Assembly (NCBI GenBank): GCA_014526335.1
Contig: JACTAT010000002.1
Coordinates: 4,549,832 to 4,613,831, forward strand
Direction of reading: 5' to 3'
Length of the DNA: 64,000 nt
Origin: Chrysaora quinquecirrha
Lineage: Eukaryota > Cnidaria > Scyphozoa > Semaeostomeae > Pelagiidae
Below are positions 37,801 through 49,200 of this stretch, in pieces (within the stretch, counting starts at the first letter, position 1; every line of letters begins with the position of its first letter). The position numbers and the translations under genes are program-made. The notes under the pieces are model-generated. The model had not been told where the DNA came from and ran no database searches. It saw only the letters and a list, made by a program, of their open reading frames with translations.

Positions 37801-40800
37801 AAGCCTAACGGTAGTTTCCTTTAGACTCACGACACGAGTCTCTAATTTACGCTCCCCTTATTTCGATTTGTCACTCCAACAGAGCTCCATACTGAGCGAT
37901 TCTAGAAAACAGCAACAAAAACATCGAGCGAAGTAGTGGGACTTATGTAGTGAGTCTAAGTTTCCTTATCAGCAACTTTGGCGTTTTCATTAGTACTGTC
38001 CGTTTCTATTGCAAACGAGGCTACACAGAACAGAGTCGAGGCCAAAAAAATCAGATAATATGTTTTAGAACCACTATCGTAAATTGATAAGAATCTCTAT
38101 TCAAGTGAAAGCGTTTGGAAAATTGTTTTATCAGTTATTGCAAGTTGAAATGAAGATCATAATACAAAACTCCCTCAAGCTTGAACGAAAAACCAAAATT
38201 TCTTATCTGGATGGCAAAGGAGCCACCTACGCAATGAGATTTTATTTCTCCAATTCAATTTTTATATTTGCTTTACATAATATTTTACTTGCAAAGATAG
38301 CGAGCGAATGATAGATTATATGAAATTTCAAATTTTCTGGCTACGATAAGAAACTTGACTGTCTCTATGCTAATCAAACCATGTGGAGGCAAATCTAAAA
38401 ATTCTGTCCTCAGAAATCAACCAGGGGAACACCAGTCGATGGGAAATTCGGATATTCATCAGCGTCTGATTTACGATGATTCAGTTGATGATATCATGTT
38501 TCACCCCCACCGTACTGAATATCCCCCACCACACTCCAATATATCCGCCCACCGTGCTGAACATTCGCCACGGCAATCATGATGTTACCCCACCGTACTG
38601 CACATCCGCCACCGTACGTCAAGATGCCTCCCCACCGCACTGAATATCCGCCACCGTACTCCAAGATATCCACCAACCGTACTGAACATTCGCCACGGCA
38701 ATCATGATGTTACCTCACCGTGCTGCACATCCGCCACCGTACTCAAGATGTCTCCCCACCGTACTGAATATCCGCCACCGTACTGCACACCCCCACCGTA
38801 AGATGGGGTGAAAAACACGTTCCTCTGAAAACCCTCTTGTTTTCATCGAAATCAAGGAATCCGTTTTGAGGAGTTCACCGCCATTTGGGTAAGGAAAGCA
38901 GCACTTTAAAACAAACTAATTAATTTCAATGGACATAGCTTTTGGGGGTAAAAATAACTTCTTAATTGCGTCTTGAAAAATAATACATGTAATTTTTCAA
39001 TGACTCACAGTGAAAACATATTTTGCTAACGCGCCACCATGTAATCAAAATTATTTCATAAATGATTATTGTACTAGATGCCAAAATAACACTGTTACAT
39101 CTAAAGCCGCATTACCAAATGAAGCCAAAAGCGTCCCTAATTGTTACCATTTATATCTAGCTATCTAGCTCTATTATTAGCCACACGCTTGTGACGTTAT
39201 TGCGGAGATAGCTGACCTAAGATTTGACCCTCGCAATTAAGCCACTTTTACGGTTTCGGGATGGTTTCCAAAATTTTGGATTTGACTTTGTTAACAAAAG
39301 CTCCATATCGTGAAGTTATGAAAAATTTCTGTACAACCGCTGTTCAGTGGAGAGGAAAAGTAGTACGCACCTCAGCACTAGAACGAGACTGAAGCCAACT
39401 GGGAATGGGGATAGAATAAGCGCGCAATACAGACATTTTCAAAGAGGTCTAACGCGCATTTTTCTGGAAAATGATAGATATATGAGTAAGGGAATCCTCT
39501 CCACGTGCAAAGACCAGAACTGCAGTAAATTTTCGTTGAAATTCACGTTTATGGGAGTTTAAGTGAAAGAAAGGATTCAAGTCCCATTATCTGCTCTAGG
39601 AGGCATATACACAATTTTTTTTAATAAGCAACTTGACTTTCGTCCAGCCCTCAAAGTTGGACATTTCAGCCCTCAAAGTTGCTTAAACGTTGCTTAATAT
39701 TTTTTGTACCCGCTAACCACCCCTGACTTCGCGGGCCAAAATTGTCATCTGTTAGGCCTACAACATGACTTTTGGGAGACAGTAAGTGGAAAAACGTTAG
39801 CTAGCGGCATAAAAACGAAGAACAATTTCCTAACACAAGAAAGAGAATAATAGTTGCTTACAGTAATTCAATTGAGTCCTCAAGTTGCTTAATGTTAAGG
39901 TCAGTTCAGCCCTAGTTGCTTATTGAGCGGTTGCTTATTAAAAAAAAGTGCAATCAAGTTTTTTTCTTTTTGTGAGTTACTTGCATCTTGTTTCCTGAGT
40001 TTCTACAGATATTTTTAACATTTACTGTCACAGATTTCTTTTCTCTCTTGGTCTTCCGTTATTCATGAATTAGAAGTAAAATCTGCTGCACTACGTCTCC
40101 CAAAGCGACTGCAATCAAGGTCGTTGCACGCAGAGAGGATTCCTTTACACAAGATATCTACCATTTTCCAGAAAAATGTTGCGTTCGACCCAGACCTCTT
40201 TGAAAAGGTCTATTTGTTAACAATTTTCAGAGACCCAGGTCATCCTATTGTTTAATTAGGTCTCTATGACTGCAGACACACCCCAACCCTCAAGAAACTC
40301 TAAGAAGGGAGCTAGCTAAGCTTTTAAAGGCAAAATATATTAATTTCTAGTAAAAGGATATTTTATCTCTATTTGATAATGCCCCTCTCAAAAGAATATA
40401 AAAATATATATCACGTGATACAAACTCACCTCGGAGACTCTTTCCGGCTCTTCATGTCTTGCAAGCGCACAGGGGGCAGGGTTCTCTTGCTTGATCTCAC
40501 GAACAGTCGGGTGCCTGGCTGCTGCAGGACCAGTAAGGGCAGTGGGTGCCTTCTCTGAGCTACTGCGACGACTTGACATCGATGCAGACGGCGTTCTTGG
40601 TAGGGAAGGTGTTGAAAATGGGTTGCGCTGCCTTCCAAAGTAACCAGGCACAGGGGTACAGAAAGGTGAAGGGCTAATGCTAGCTGCACTCAGATGTCCA
40701 TAGGAACCTGACGCCCTCGAAGCTCTTGAAGCCGCAGATGACCCCCTTGACCCAGTTATAAATGCAACCAAGGAATTCGGAGATGTTCTTATAATCTCAT

Positions 40801-41512
40801 TCAGATCAATAAAATCCGCAGAAATAGGTGAGATAGAAAGGCCTCTCTTTTGCCCCCGTCTGACGGCAGAATGTCTTGGGCTTGAAAAACTGCTACTGTT
40901 CCTGCTGCCGAAATCAAGTACCGTTGAACGCAACGAGTAAGGAGTAGACGGGGGTCGGCTAATATCAGGGTACATTCCTCGTCTGAGGAAATCAGCAGGA
41001 ACCATCTGTGGTATGGGTCGGATGGGTTCGGCTTTGGCGCTCTTTCTGCGTTCATAATCTGTGGCTGTGTCAATGTTATTGTTTATTGACGATGAGGCTT
41101 CGGCCTCTGTTTTTATGCAGCTTTGAGGACGCGATTCGATTTCACTGCAGGATGAAGGCAGGTTTCGTATCCAAGGAATCACTGAGACGTCAGCAGGGGT
41201 ATCGGCCATGGCAACTTGATCTGGGTACACCCCTCTTGAAATAGGTCGATTGTTCATTTGTGGATGTCGATAGTATCTATGTGCATCGTAAAATCCACGG
41301 TTCAAAACTTCCGAATTGAAAGGTTTAGTATGAGTTTGGTTTGGTCCATCTTGTATGTGAAAGTTACCCCCAGACTTCATGTGAGGCTTCTCAAAATCGA
41401 CATGATTTTTGCTGTAGACATCGTGGGATCTGGACGAACTATCTGCTGCTTCTATTTTCATTCTGAAGTCTGACATGTTCTCAAAATTTACATGTAATTC
41501 CTTATTTCTCAT
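31855..41512 (-). CDS. GLI: GLI-family zinc-finger transcription factor (five coding exons, frame broken at several single bases)
   Basis: Nuclear effector of Hedgehog signalling (GLI1-3/Ci). Exons on the minus strand: 41512-40430, 37135-36869, 35755-35590, 33993-33883, 33247-31855. Exon 1 carries the family block [11 protein letters not shown]…[11 protein letters not shown] and the SUFU-binding motif SYGHL. Exon 2 encodes C2H2 fingers 1-2 (CHWLDC; CYWKDC…[16 protein letters not shown]), exon 3 fingers 3-4 ([31 protein letters not shown]), exon 4 finger 5 ([15 protein letters not shown]). Exon 5 has seven RRxS PKA-type sites (RRLS, RRMS, RRGS, RRSS, RRAS, RRGS, RRNS) and the GLI C-terminal signature [20 protein letters not shown]. 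Exons 2 and 4 are whole in phase 0. Exon 3 is one base too long, and exon 5 needs three single-base corrections to read through; the corrected protein would be ~1005 residues. The start ATG at 41512 is a guess: a 5' exon could lie further upstream. Hedgehog-pathway role is family knowledge. Confidence 0.92.
32183..32290 (-). other. Two compensating frame breaks in GLI exon 5
   Basis: Reading minus, the frame ends at a stop 32260 after …[14 protein letters not shown] and resumes in the same frame at ~32235 with …[12 protein letters not shown]. Between them a different frame is open and protein-like ([16 protein letters not shown]). One base fewer in the run AAAA at 32285-32288 and one more in TTTT at 32186-32189 (plus-strand letters) gives one continuous frame. 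A short intron is the alternative, but no good donor is seen. Confidence 0.6.
33265..33545 (+). pseudogene. 3' end fragment of a LINE retrotransposon
   Basis: Plus-strand translation with frame breaks shows the typical LINE C-terminal series: [11 protein letters not shown], then a [15 protein letters not shown] block, then [17 protein letters not shown] and a short histidine-containing end. Comparable tails (WIGHVLR…WTPEGKRKRGRPKTTWRR) occur in animal RTE/jockey-type elements. It begins about 17 bp from the acceptor of GLI exon 5, in antisense orientation to GLI. Confidence 0.7.
33695..33800 (+). mobile_element. SINE-like fragment with polymerase III B-box
   Basis: Contains CTGGCTCGTTGTGTCAGAAG and GAGGTTCGAGCCCC, a B-box-like sequence, then 'agggtcgaggcctcgattag'. 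The second half resembles 43855-43955 ('gcagggtcgaggccgaggtctcg'). It lies in the last GLI intron. Confidence 0.45.
35071..35513. mobile_element. MITE ~440 bp, 'GGGGCCTATTATAGGGG' family, CpG-rich copy
   Basis: Starts AGGGGCCTATTATAGGGGG and ends AATAATAGACCCGT (imperfect inverted repeat). Full-length relative of 26675-27149 but retains the CG dinucleotides (GCCGCGAAACCGTG, GCCGCTGCCGATT). Lies in a GLI intron. Confidence 0.75.
35735..35737 (-). other. Single-base frame break in GLI zinc finger 3
   Basis: Exon 2 ends …GEKPHACD in phase 0. Exon 3 opens TTT CCT GGA TGT AGC AAA, supplying the second cysteine of the finger (CDFPGC), but then GGCC appears where one G less gives [12 protein letters not shown]. 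Exon 3 is 166 bp; 165 would keep phase 0 into exon 4. Break site near plus 35733-35738. Confidence 0.75.
35808..36152. mobile_element. MITE-like element, 'ACTAACCCGGGTTCGCC' family
   Basis: Repeated inverted words surround it: GGGTTAATTTTC, AACCCGGGTTCGCCTC on the left, GTGAACCTGGGTTAGTTAAC and GGGATGAACCCGG on the right. A short relative lies at 27600-27690. It sits in the GLI intron between exons 2 and 3. Confidence 0.55.
36655..36830. repeat. Dispersed repeat with 'CCAGAAAATG…CCCAGACCTCTTTGAAAAAGG' core
   Basis: Reverse-orientation relative of 9640-9820; also related to 40080-40215 and 39408-39480. The 87-codon ORF over it is not a gene. Confidence 0.55.
37320..37588. mobile_element. MITE, 'GGCTAAAC…TTGCGCG' family, most complete copy
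   Basis: Left end GGCTAAAATAGGAACCATGT and right end ACATGGCTCCTTTGCC are inverted repeats; TTGCGCGCGACAT and ATGTCACGCGCAA continue the pairing. Internal sub-terminal words 'ggtggctaaac' occur twice. Located in GLI intron 1. Confidence 0.75.
37821..37959. mobile_element. ~135 bp palindromic MITE, 'TTAGACTCAC' family, copy 1
   Basis: Begins TTAGACTCACGACACGAGTC, ends GACTTATGTAGTGAGTCTAA. It carries the family words TTACGCTCCCCTTATTT and ATCGAGCGAAGTAGTGGGAC. Copies 2 and 3 at 45831-45962 (inverted) and 46706-46831. Confidence 0.75.
38505..38805. repeat. Minisatellite with 'CCACCGTACTGAATATCCG' units
   Basis: Variable units built from CACCGTACTGAATATCCGCC, CACCGTACTCCAAGATATCC and ACATTCGCCACGGCAATCA recur about every 18-20 bp, with a larger ~105 bp duplication (38560-38600 against 38690-38740). 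Located in GLI intron 1. ORFs across it are repeat-derived. Confidence 0.8.
39610..39950. mobile_element. MITE, 'CACTTTTTTTTAATAAGCAAC' family, copy 1
   Basis: Left CACAATTTTTTTTAATAAGC, right GCTTATTAAAAAAAAGTG, an inverted pair preceded by TA. 'CAGCCCTCAAAGTTG' words are repeated inside. Same family as 44321-44571. Located in GLI intron 1. Confidence 0.75.
40080..40215. repeat. Dispersed repeat with 'CCATTTTCCAGAAAAATG' core, copy
   Basis: Contains CCATTTTCCAGAAAAATGTT and GACCCAGACCTCTTTGAAAA, matching 36655-36830 and, reversed, 9640-9820 and 39408-39480. Confidence 0.55.
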
Positions 41513-41599
41513 CAGGCCATTATTTCGCACGCAGACAATAAAAAAATCTCACACCAGACCGCAACAGTCTATGTTGAAAACATCCAACTGGTCTTGACT

Positions 41600-44320
41600 G
41601 ACGTTCGGGCACATGTCTCAAAATATTCACAACATTTATGGGAACTAGAATTCCAGGCCTATAGTAAACAATTTGAATAAAATCAATAGACAAGTTAGTG
41701 ACAATAAAGGAACAAAAAAGATAATTTATGGCTGAACAAATTTACTATCAAAGCAAACATCGTAATTCACCGCAATAAAAAAGTTCAAAATCGTAAGCAA
41801 ACTTTGTACTCAGACGAAAGGACACGGTAAATATACCAATTATTTGATAGTTATTAGATGAATTGGCAAAAAAGCGATCAGATTTCACTACGATATGAGC
41901 ACATGACAAGATATCTGTGCAGAACAGAAAACGCGCGGCTGAATTTTGAAACTTTTCTTACCGTTTTGTTACTTTATTGTTTCAATCGTGAGAAATGTAT
42001 CGAGTCTCTAACCTTCCGTGACGTTCCAATCACACGGCAACCACAGCAAACAAGAGGATGTGCATTTATGTATATAAAACGGCATAAACTTTACGTTTTA
42101 TTGTGATTTTTGTCTGCGCTCGATTTGACAGCCAAAGAGAAATCCGACGGTATTTTTCGATAGCTAAACACGCTCTGCTGTGAAGATCTTTATCCACTGT
42201 CTGTGTCTTTTGTTGAGATAAGCTTCGATCAAACTCGGCTCTTTTGATCAAATACAAAATAATGCATATTTGAGGATGACGACGGCTGTCAGCGGCCAAT
42301 GGACGTTACCCAATACTCACAGCTCAATTTTCATATGGAATGGATAGATTATCAATACCCATTGTTGTACATCATCCAAGTGAAAATCCCAAACAGAGAA
42401 GTGAGAGCTCATTTCCGTCAACACAGGAACACGAGGCTGCGATGGCTTCATTTCCTCCTCCACAGAGATGCAGAGACAAAAGCCTAAATTTAGCGGGAAA
42501 TTTCGGAATTTGGTACCTCGATTGGCGTCAGCACCATAAAACTGTTGATTTCACAAAAAAGTCTCGTTATTCATCAGCAACAGTTTCAATAATTGAAATT
42601 GTCATGAAAACTTCCTATCTGTCGCCCAAATAAAGTTGTGAACTGGGAATTGACAGAACTGAGAATTTCTCTATCAAATTTAATTCAGTTTTTTTCTCTT
42701 AAATACCTGAATATTGCTGTCTAATACCAATGCCTTTCAGCAAGACTGTCGAAATTTCCGAGTGTTTAGTGAAGTGCCCCATAATGATGGAGACTTTCCA
42801 AAATTTAGACATTGGAAAGAAGCTAGAATTATGACAGCTACATTGGTATTGACTTCGATAAAACCATAATAAAACCTTGGAGTGGAAAAGGTTTTTTGCA
42901 CCCTTGTAGCTAATTTTGTTGCCCCCCCTCATTGATTTATGGGCCTAAGCCCTTGAGTCTTGAGAACCTGAACCTAAAGGGCAGGGGGAAGAAAATTAGC
43001 AAAAGAAGAGAGGATGAGAAAATCCCAAAGTTCCATTGTCTAATTCTCTGATTCTCAGTAGCATGGTGAAGCTCTGATTCTCAGTAGCTTGACCTCTTAC
43101 CTTAAAACTCGTTGTCAGCTTGTTTATTCGTAAAAAATTAATGGCATGAAAATGAGATGAAATCAAATTAAAATCTTTCTAAAACCTAATTAATAATGTT
43201 GCAAAATTCTAAGTTGTCTTGGCTACCATCATGTCAATTAGTAACAAAGATTGAGGATTAAAGGTATCAAAAAAAAATAAATAAAACCATTGTGCGTAAG
43301 AGATGAGTGGAACCTAGCATGACAATAGAATTTTGTTTGAGTCATGAATACCATAATTATGGTTACCCCATGCTTAGAAATGAGTAGAATGCAATGAAAT
43401 AAAGACGCAAATTGTTTCAAAAAACGCCCAAGTTTGTTTTAGTTACTGTTGTTTTCATGTTAACCTGATCACGCAATGAGATATTTGAAAGCCTAAACCA
43501 ACAGACAGTGAAATGGCGGTGCCTAGGCTGAGCATGGGTTACCATCGGGGGTGCCATCATTCAAAGTCAGCAAAGTTCCTGTCCCGATCTTTATTCGATG
43601 AAACACCCGAGCCAAAACCAATTCCATTGCAAGAACAAAAAATTTCCATAGAAATAGTCATAGCTGCGTAATTTACTAAAATAGATTACCCAGCAACAGG
43701 AGCTAGATGCGAAGGAGCTAACTAGACAGAAAAATCTCGATTTTACGATGGGGCCTGAGACACTCGAACCCCACGCCCGGCCCAAAAACATCAAAGACAA
43801 AGAATGGAGTTGATGCAGTAGCAAAACAATGCCCACATATTCGATGCTCATTCTGATTAGAAAGATCTTCAGGAGTCCAGTGAGGTCCAGGTTCGAGCCC
43901 AAGCTATGGACGGTAGCATCACAGGCAGGGTCGAGGCCGAGGTCTCGTTAGAGAAAAACAGTCAGTAAAAGTCACAACAATACATTAACGGTTTTAAACA
44001 TATACACTGTAGTTTTACATTGCAGTTATGTACAAAAAGTGCTATAAATTAGTTCATTCTAAAATATTTGAAATACATTGGTTGATCTATTTTTAATTAC
44101 AAAAAACTCCTGCAAATGTGAGGGTTTGCTCTGAAGAACTTCAATTTTGATAGTATTGTTGAAAACTCAGTTAGATAGCATTTTAAAGGACCCAAGCAAG
44201 ATTTCTTAAAATCGACCGAAGTCAGAACGACTCACCAGCCCAGCGCACTAAGATGGGTGTGGCATTTCGAACGTCAACGTTTAATCAAGCCCGTTAGTCC
44301 CGAAGATATAAGAAAGCTTA
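41600..44320. other. Intergenic stretch upstream of GLI, no gene recognised
   Basis: Could contain a 5' exon or promoter of GLI. The plus ORFs 42299-42487 and 42340-42633 overlap in different frames, lack any recognisable domain and were not called. 43855-43955 contains a B-box-like GGTTCGAGCCC and 'gggtcgaggccgaggtctcg' shared with 33695-33800, suggesting a SINE fragment. Confidence 0.4.
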
Positions 44321-44571
44321 CACTTTTTTTTTTAATAAGCAACTGTTCAATAAGCAACCAGGGCTGAGATTGTGCTAAAATTTCTGGGGAAACAGCTTTC
44401 TTTATACTGTACATCCTTGCAAACTTGTCAGTTACATTGAGAAGCCAGAAAAGAGCCAAAATAAGAGGTTTTAGGGGGTACCAGGCATTCTGTGACGGCT
44501 GAAATCCTAGATATGTTAAGCAACTCTTGAGGGCTGGACCAAAGTCAAGTTGCTTATTGAAAAAAAAAGTG
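44321..44571. mobile_element. MITE, 'CACTTTTTTTTAATAAGCAAC' family, copy 2
   Basis: Flanked by TA on both sides (44319-44320, 44572-44573). Ends CACTTTTTTTTTTAATAAGC and GCTTATTGAAAAAAAAAGTG are inverted repeats. The inner right words 'gagggctggaccaaagtcaa' match the left arm of 39610-39950. TA target sites fit a Tc1/mariner-type mobiliser. Confidence 0.8.
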
Positions 44572-45830
44572 TATAGATTATAACAGGGCTCAAACTTCAA
44601 CCAACCAATCAGCAATCACATTTCAGTCATGTTCTGAAATGATTGGTTGGATCAGTCTATTTTGAGCCTGTACGCACTCTTGCACAAAATACAAGTGTTT
44701 TGCATAATACATGTGTGAAAGGTGTTAAACTTAAGCACATTTGACTATTATAAAGAATAAGTGCTAGTTGTCAAACTCACGCAATTGTAGTTTTAGACTT
44801 GCAGGAAAATATACAGTTTTCATAAGAAAATATATTGAACACTGCTTTTGCACTCGAATTCCGTTACGGGACGACAGATCGACTATCCACAGGCCCTAAA
44901 AACGAAATTAAAAAGGGGAGAACGAATTAGGGTTCTTCAACACCAACTTGGCTTGGGTACATGGTCTGCGTCGTTCAGTGCTCAGTGTCAATATATAGTG
45001 TTAATGGTTGGAGCTGACCTCCAAGTGGGATCGAGGCTAGAGATGCGTCAATGAGCAAGCAAGACGACAAAAGTGCTTTATAAAAATTTCAACCGAAAGT
45101 CTAAAACACAAAATAAGTAAGAAACCGCAAAATGTTTTTGATAAGCGTTCCTGAATAAGGTATGTTTTGAGAGCGGATTAAAACTATTTGATTCATAACT
45201 GTGCTTCGGGAGAGTTCAGAGAAAAAAGCCAACAAAATATAGATTCAAGGGTTAATCACTGTCCTTGTTAAACTTCCTTATTTATATTTTTGGTTTATTG
45301 CGCACTGCACATAAATTTTGAACCAGTCTAAAGGCCTCTAAAACTAGCGTTAGAACAATAATTCCTTTAGAGAGATATAAACAATTTTGAAAATGCTGCT
45401 CATACAAATAAGTAAAAGCTGTGGGGGTAATGTTGAGCTGAAAACCCCCTCTGAAAAAATATTGAGACCCAGTCCAAAATGCTTGAAAGACATAACTTGC
45501 AGTTTAGAATTCAGCCTCTTTGGTTAGACTTACCAAGTGGTGAGCGAGAGGACTCCGATCTGGGCTCCCGATCTGTGGTTGTTGGTTTGACTCTCAGGAA
45601 GGTCAAATAGTCGTGAAAGGGGAGGAGAGTCGCTAGCTCTCTCTAACTCCAGACAGAGGGTAAAAGGTGTATAGTGCCTATCTAGGTATCTGTCTTCAAA
45701 ACCCAACAATCTTGGGCGTGTATTGTGTTTGTTTGGGATATATTGGACTCATGTTGCCAACTCTTTGCAAACAGCAACAGCAACATTTTTGCAACAACAG
45801 CAACCTTAAGATTTATTGGGTATGATTGGT

Positions 45831-45962
45831 AGATTCACTACATAAGTCCCACTACTTCGCTCGATGTTGTTGTTGTTGTTTTCTACAATCGCTCAGCGTG
45901 GAAGTGACAAATCAAAATAAGGGGAGCGTAAACTAGAGACTCGTGTCGTGATCATGAGTCTA
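45831..45962. mobile_element. ~135 bp palindromic MITE, 'TTAGACTCAC' family, copy 2 (inverted)
   Basis: Starts AGATTCACTACATAAGTCCC, ends AGACTCGTGTCGTGATCATG. Contains a short GTT run (GTTGTTGTTGTTGTT) at the position where the other copies have AAC repeats. Related to 37821-37959 and 46706-46831; a fourth partial copy is near 46015-46115. Confidence 0.7.
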
Positions 45963-46289
45963 TATGATTGGGTCGTTGGAGATCCCTTAAACTGGCTACA
46001 CCAGCCCCCCTCACTGTAGTTGCTGTTGTTGTTGTTCAGGGCAGCCCAGGAAGAGGTAGCGACCTATGGACCTATTAGTTCCAAGGAGCAAAACAGAGAC
46101 TTGTGTGGCGAGTCTAGAGATCCCTGTCAATCAGAGAAATCTACTAGCCTACGCGATTGAGCCAATGACAGCGTAGAGCCAGTCACGCCCGCAAATTCGA
46201 TTACGGCCTGATTCACCAGTAAAAAGTAACGACATTTCTCGTTTTGTGAAAAAAATTCTTCGTTGATAGGTTCGACAATGTAGGAATTA

Positions 46290-49200
46290 TTATTGCATAA
46301 TCTGGTTACCTTCAAACGAAGAGGGATTTTTCCTTAACCAAGGTGTATTTCTTCTAAAGCCAAAAGGACCATTGTATCCATTCACGGGACTAACATTTGT
46401 CATGAAGATTCCATGCCCCCCGACCTTGTCTGTGGAATGCCCTGAATTGGAAAAATATAAAAAAGTTATTAAACAGCCTTAAAACGTGGTTATTAAAGAA
46501 TGAGAAAGAAAAAATAGGAAACTGGAAGTCTGTTAAGAGGATTAATGTAATGAAATTTGCTTGTAAATCACGAGGGATGCTGAAAAATAAAAGCAAAATA
46601 ACTAGAACACATAAAAAGCGCTTTTATCATTCGATGAATACAGCGTTGAGACGGAGTGATCAGTAATGCTCAGGGACAGAAGGGTATGGATTCGATACTA
46701 GTTGGTAGACTCACTACACGAGTCTCTAGTTTACGCTCCCCTTATTTTGATTTGTCACTCCAACAGCGATCGTAGAAAACAACAACAACAACAGCATCGA
46801 GCGAAGTAGTGGGACTTATGGAGTGAGTCTAACTAGTTGGGATCGCCCTACTTTGGCAAGCCAGAAGTACTTTGCAAGCCAGAAGTATACGGTGATTGAT
46901 CAATGAGTACAGTATGGGCCTGACGATGAGTACAATGACATTTTTATAAGATTTATAGTAGAGTTTCTTAGGTATCGGTACTTATGTCATTAGTTAGTCA
47001 GTCGAAGAGTAAGCTTCTTAACTTTAAAACAATTCAAGGACATTGTCGTGTGCCATTTTTTGATCAAAAAAGTTTCGCGGTTGATAGAGAAAGACAGTAC
47101 ACACTTTTTTTATAAGAATATCCTAATTTTTGCCGAGGCTCGAACTTTTCCATTGTTATTCTTAAATTTCCATTGTTCTCTGGCAATTTTGAGCCTGAAT
47201 ATTCTTATAGACTGTATTCTTATAAAAAAAGTGTGTAGTATAAGACTGCAGGTCCAGTTCATGTTTTAAAATAAAATGCAATGGGTGCAATGCTAAAGCA
47301 ACCGAAACTTCAAATCTCTCTTCAGACAGGAAAAGGACTAAAAATTTTCTCAATCTACTATCTAGCGAACTACTGGCAAAGATAAAGAAATTTTCGTCTC
47401 TCGTTCACGTCTCTGCTTGACTGAAGCTCTCAGCACGTCGCTAAGGACTACGGAAAGAGACAGAGAAAAATCTACAAACGAGTCTGAAACTTATTCAAGG
47501 GAGATGCTTAACCAAAGCTGAAATCTCAGGGGGGCAGCAGGGAGGTACTTGTTCAAGGGTGGGAGTTGGACTCTTTAGTCATTACTCTGTATTCTGTAGT
47601 GAGTTTGTGGCGAGAGGAAGACAACTGAATCAGCACTATAGCCCTGAGTGATATGTTAGCACAAGTATTTGCAGAAGGGGTATTTGGAGTACCACAAGAC
47701 TCAAGTAAGGTTCCTTTTCTGTTGAAATCTTTAAGATTACTTATTCAATTAGCTGGTTTACAATTATGAATTGATCAGTGCATGCCCAAACAGTAAATAA
47801 ATTGCAGGGTTTATTTCAGGTAAATTAGAATTTTACTGTAGCCCCTTGCAAAAACACATCTCAGCTCCACAGACTGCACAAGACAATGCCCCATAGACCA
47901 TAGGGTATAGCAATAACAATTGTAATGTCTGGAATGAGGTGACCTATTGGTTGTTCCTAGAACTTTACTGGGTCTTAATTACTTTCCTGCCAAACTATTA
48001 GTCATTCTCTACATCCAATCAAGTAATTAGTCAATTGACAGAGCTCCAATAATGAAACATTCAATCCCAATTATTTTCCAATAAAACATTACATTAGAAA
48101 TCATTAGACAAGTTAGCCAGCCAAGACAGCCCATTAAGCCTGCCTATTTACTTTTCAATTACTTAAAGAAATTGAAAAGTTTCCAAATTAATTCCAAACT
48201 ACACCACTCTTTTCTAAAAATTATTCCAGTGGACAAAATTAGAACCCATCAAAGATAGAATGAGCTGAATTTAGCTGTAAAAACATGGATGGAAATGCCA
48301 AAAATTTTGGATGATTCCAGAAAACAAGAGGAAATGCCAAATTAAAAAGCAACCGAAATTATGAAAACAGTTTATTGGACTTGTGCAGAGGTAATTTCCT
48401 GATGTGCTTATACAAAAAGAAGGTAGATAGGGTTTTAATTAAAATAGGGGCTAACTTTTATGGACAAGAAGATTACTTTGATTATTGGGCAGCAACATAC
48501 TAATATAATTAAAATTTACACTACCGTTCGAAAAGTTTGGAAACGGTCGCTTAAAAATGGCCGCTAACAGCGGCCAAGGGCCTAATCCAAGAAATTTTCA
48601 TTTTAAAAGTCAGAGGACATGCGGCAATTATCTTGCTAAGTTTCGGCGGCGGGAAAATGTTCGTCACTGCACTCGCCATCATTTTAAATCGAAAAGAGAA
48701 GATTATTTCGATGGTATAATAGAAAAATACACAAAAACTGAGAAGCTTTGCCTTCAAAAACCAAGGAAAAGATTTTTAGGACTACTGATCTGAAATTATG
48801 GGAAAGAGAAGGGTTTCGTTACTCCGAGATGGAAAATTTTGCAGTTATTTGAAGCCCAGTTGTTTTAGCTTTTCCGTTGTAGTAAAAGTTTTTCTGAAAT
48901 ATCGATTTTTACAAAGTTAATTAGGGTTAAAGTTTTCTAAACATTTTTCAGGTGAGTGAACTTATAACATGACAGAAGAGTGTGGTTTTTCAAATATCGT
49001 TCTGCTCCCTTGTAAAATGACTGATGACTCCAAGATTTTGATGAAGTACTGCTCATTTATTCTAGTTTTCGAATATGTGTTTGAATTGTTTTGATCTTGC
49101 CTCTTTTTTAGTCTAATACCTGACAAAACATTTGTTGTTAAAAAAGACCCTTTAAAAATGGCTCACCTGAAAAATGTTTAGAAAATTTAACCCTGATTAA

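Noticed and set aside
42299..42633. Possible coding exons upstream of GLI on the plus strand
   Set aside because: Two ORFs overlap in different frames, neither has a recognised domain or supporting splice sites.
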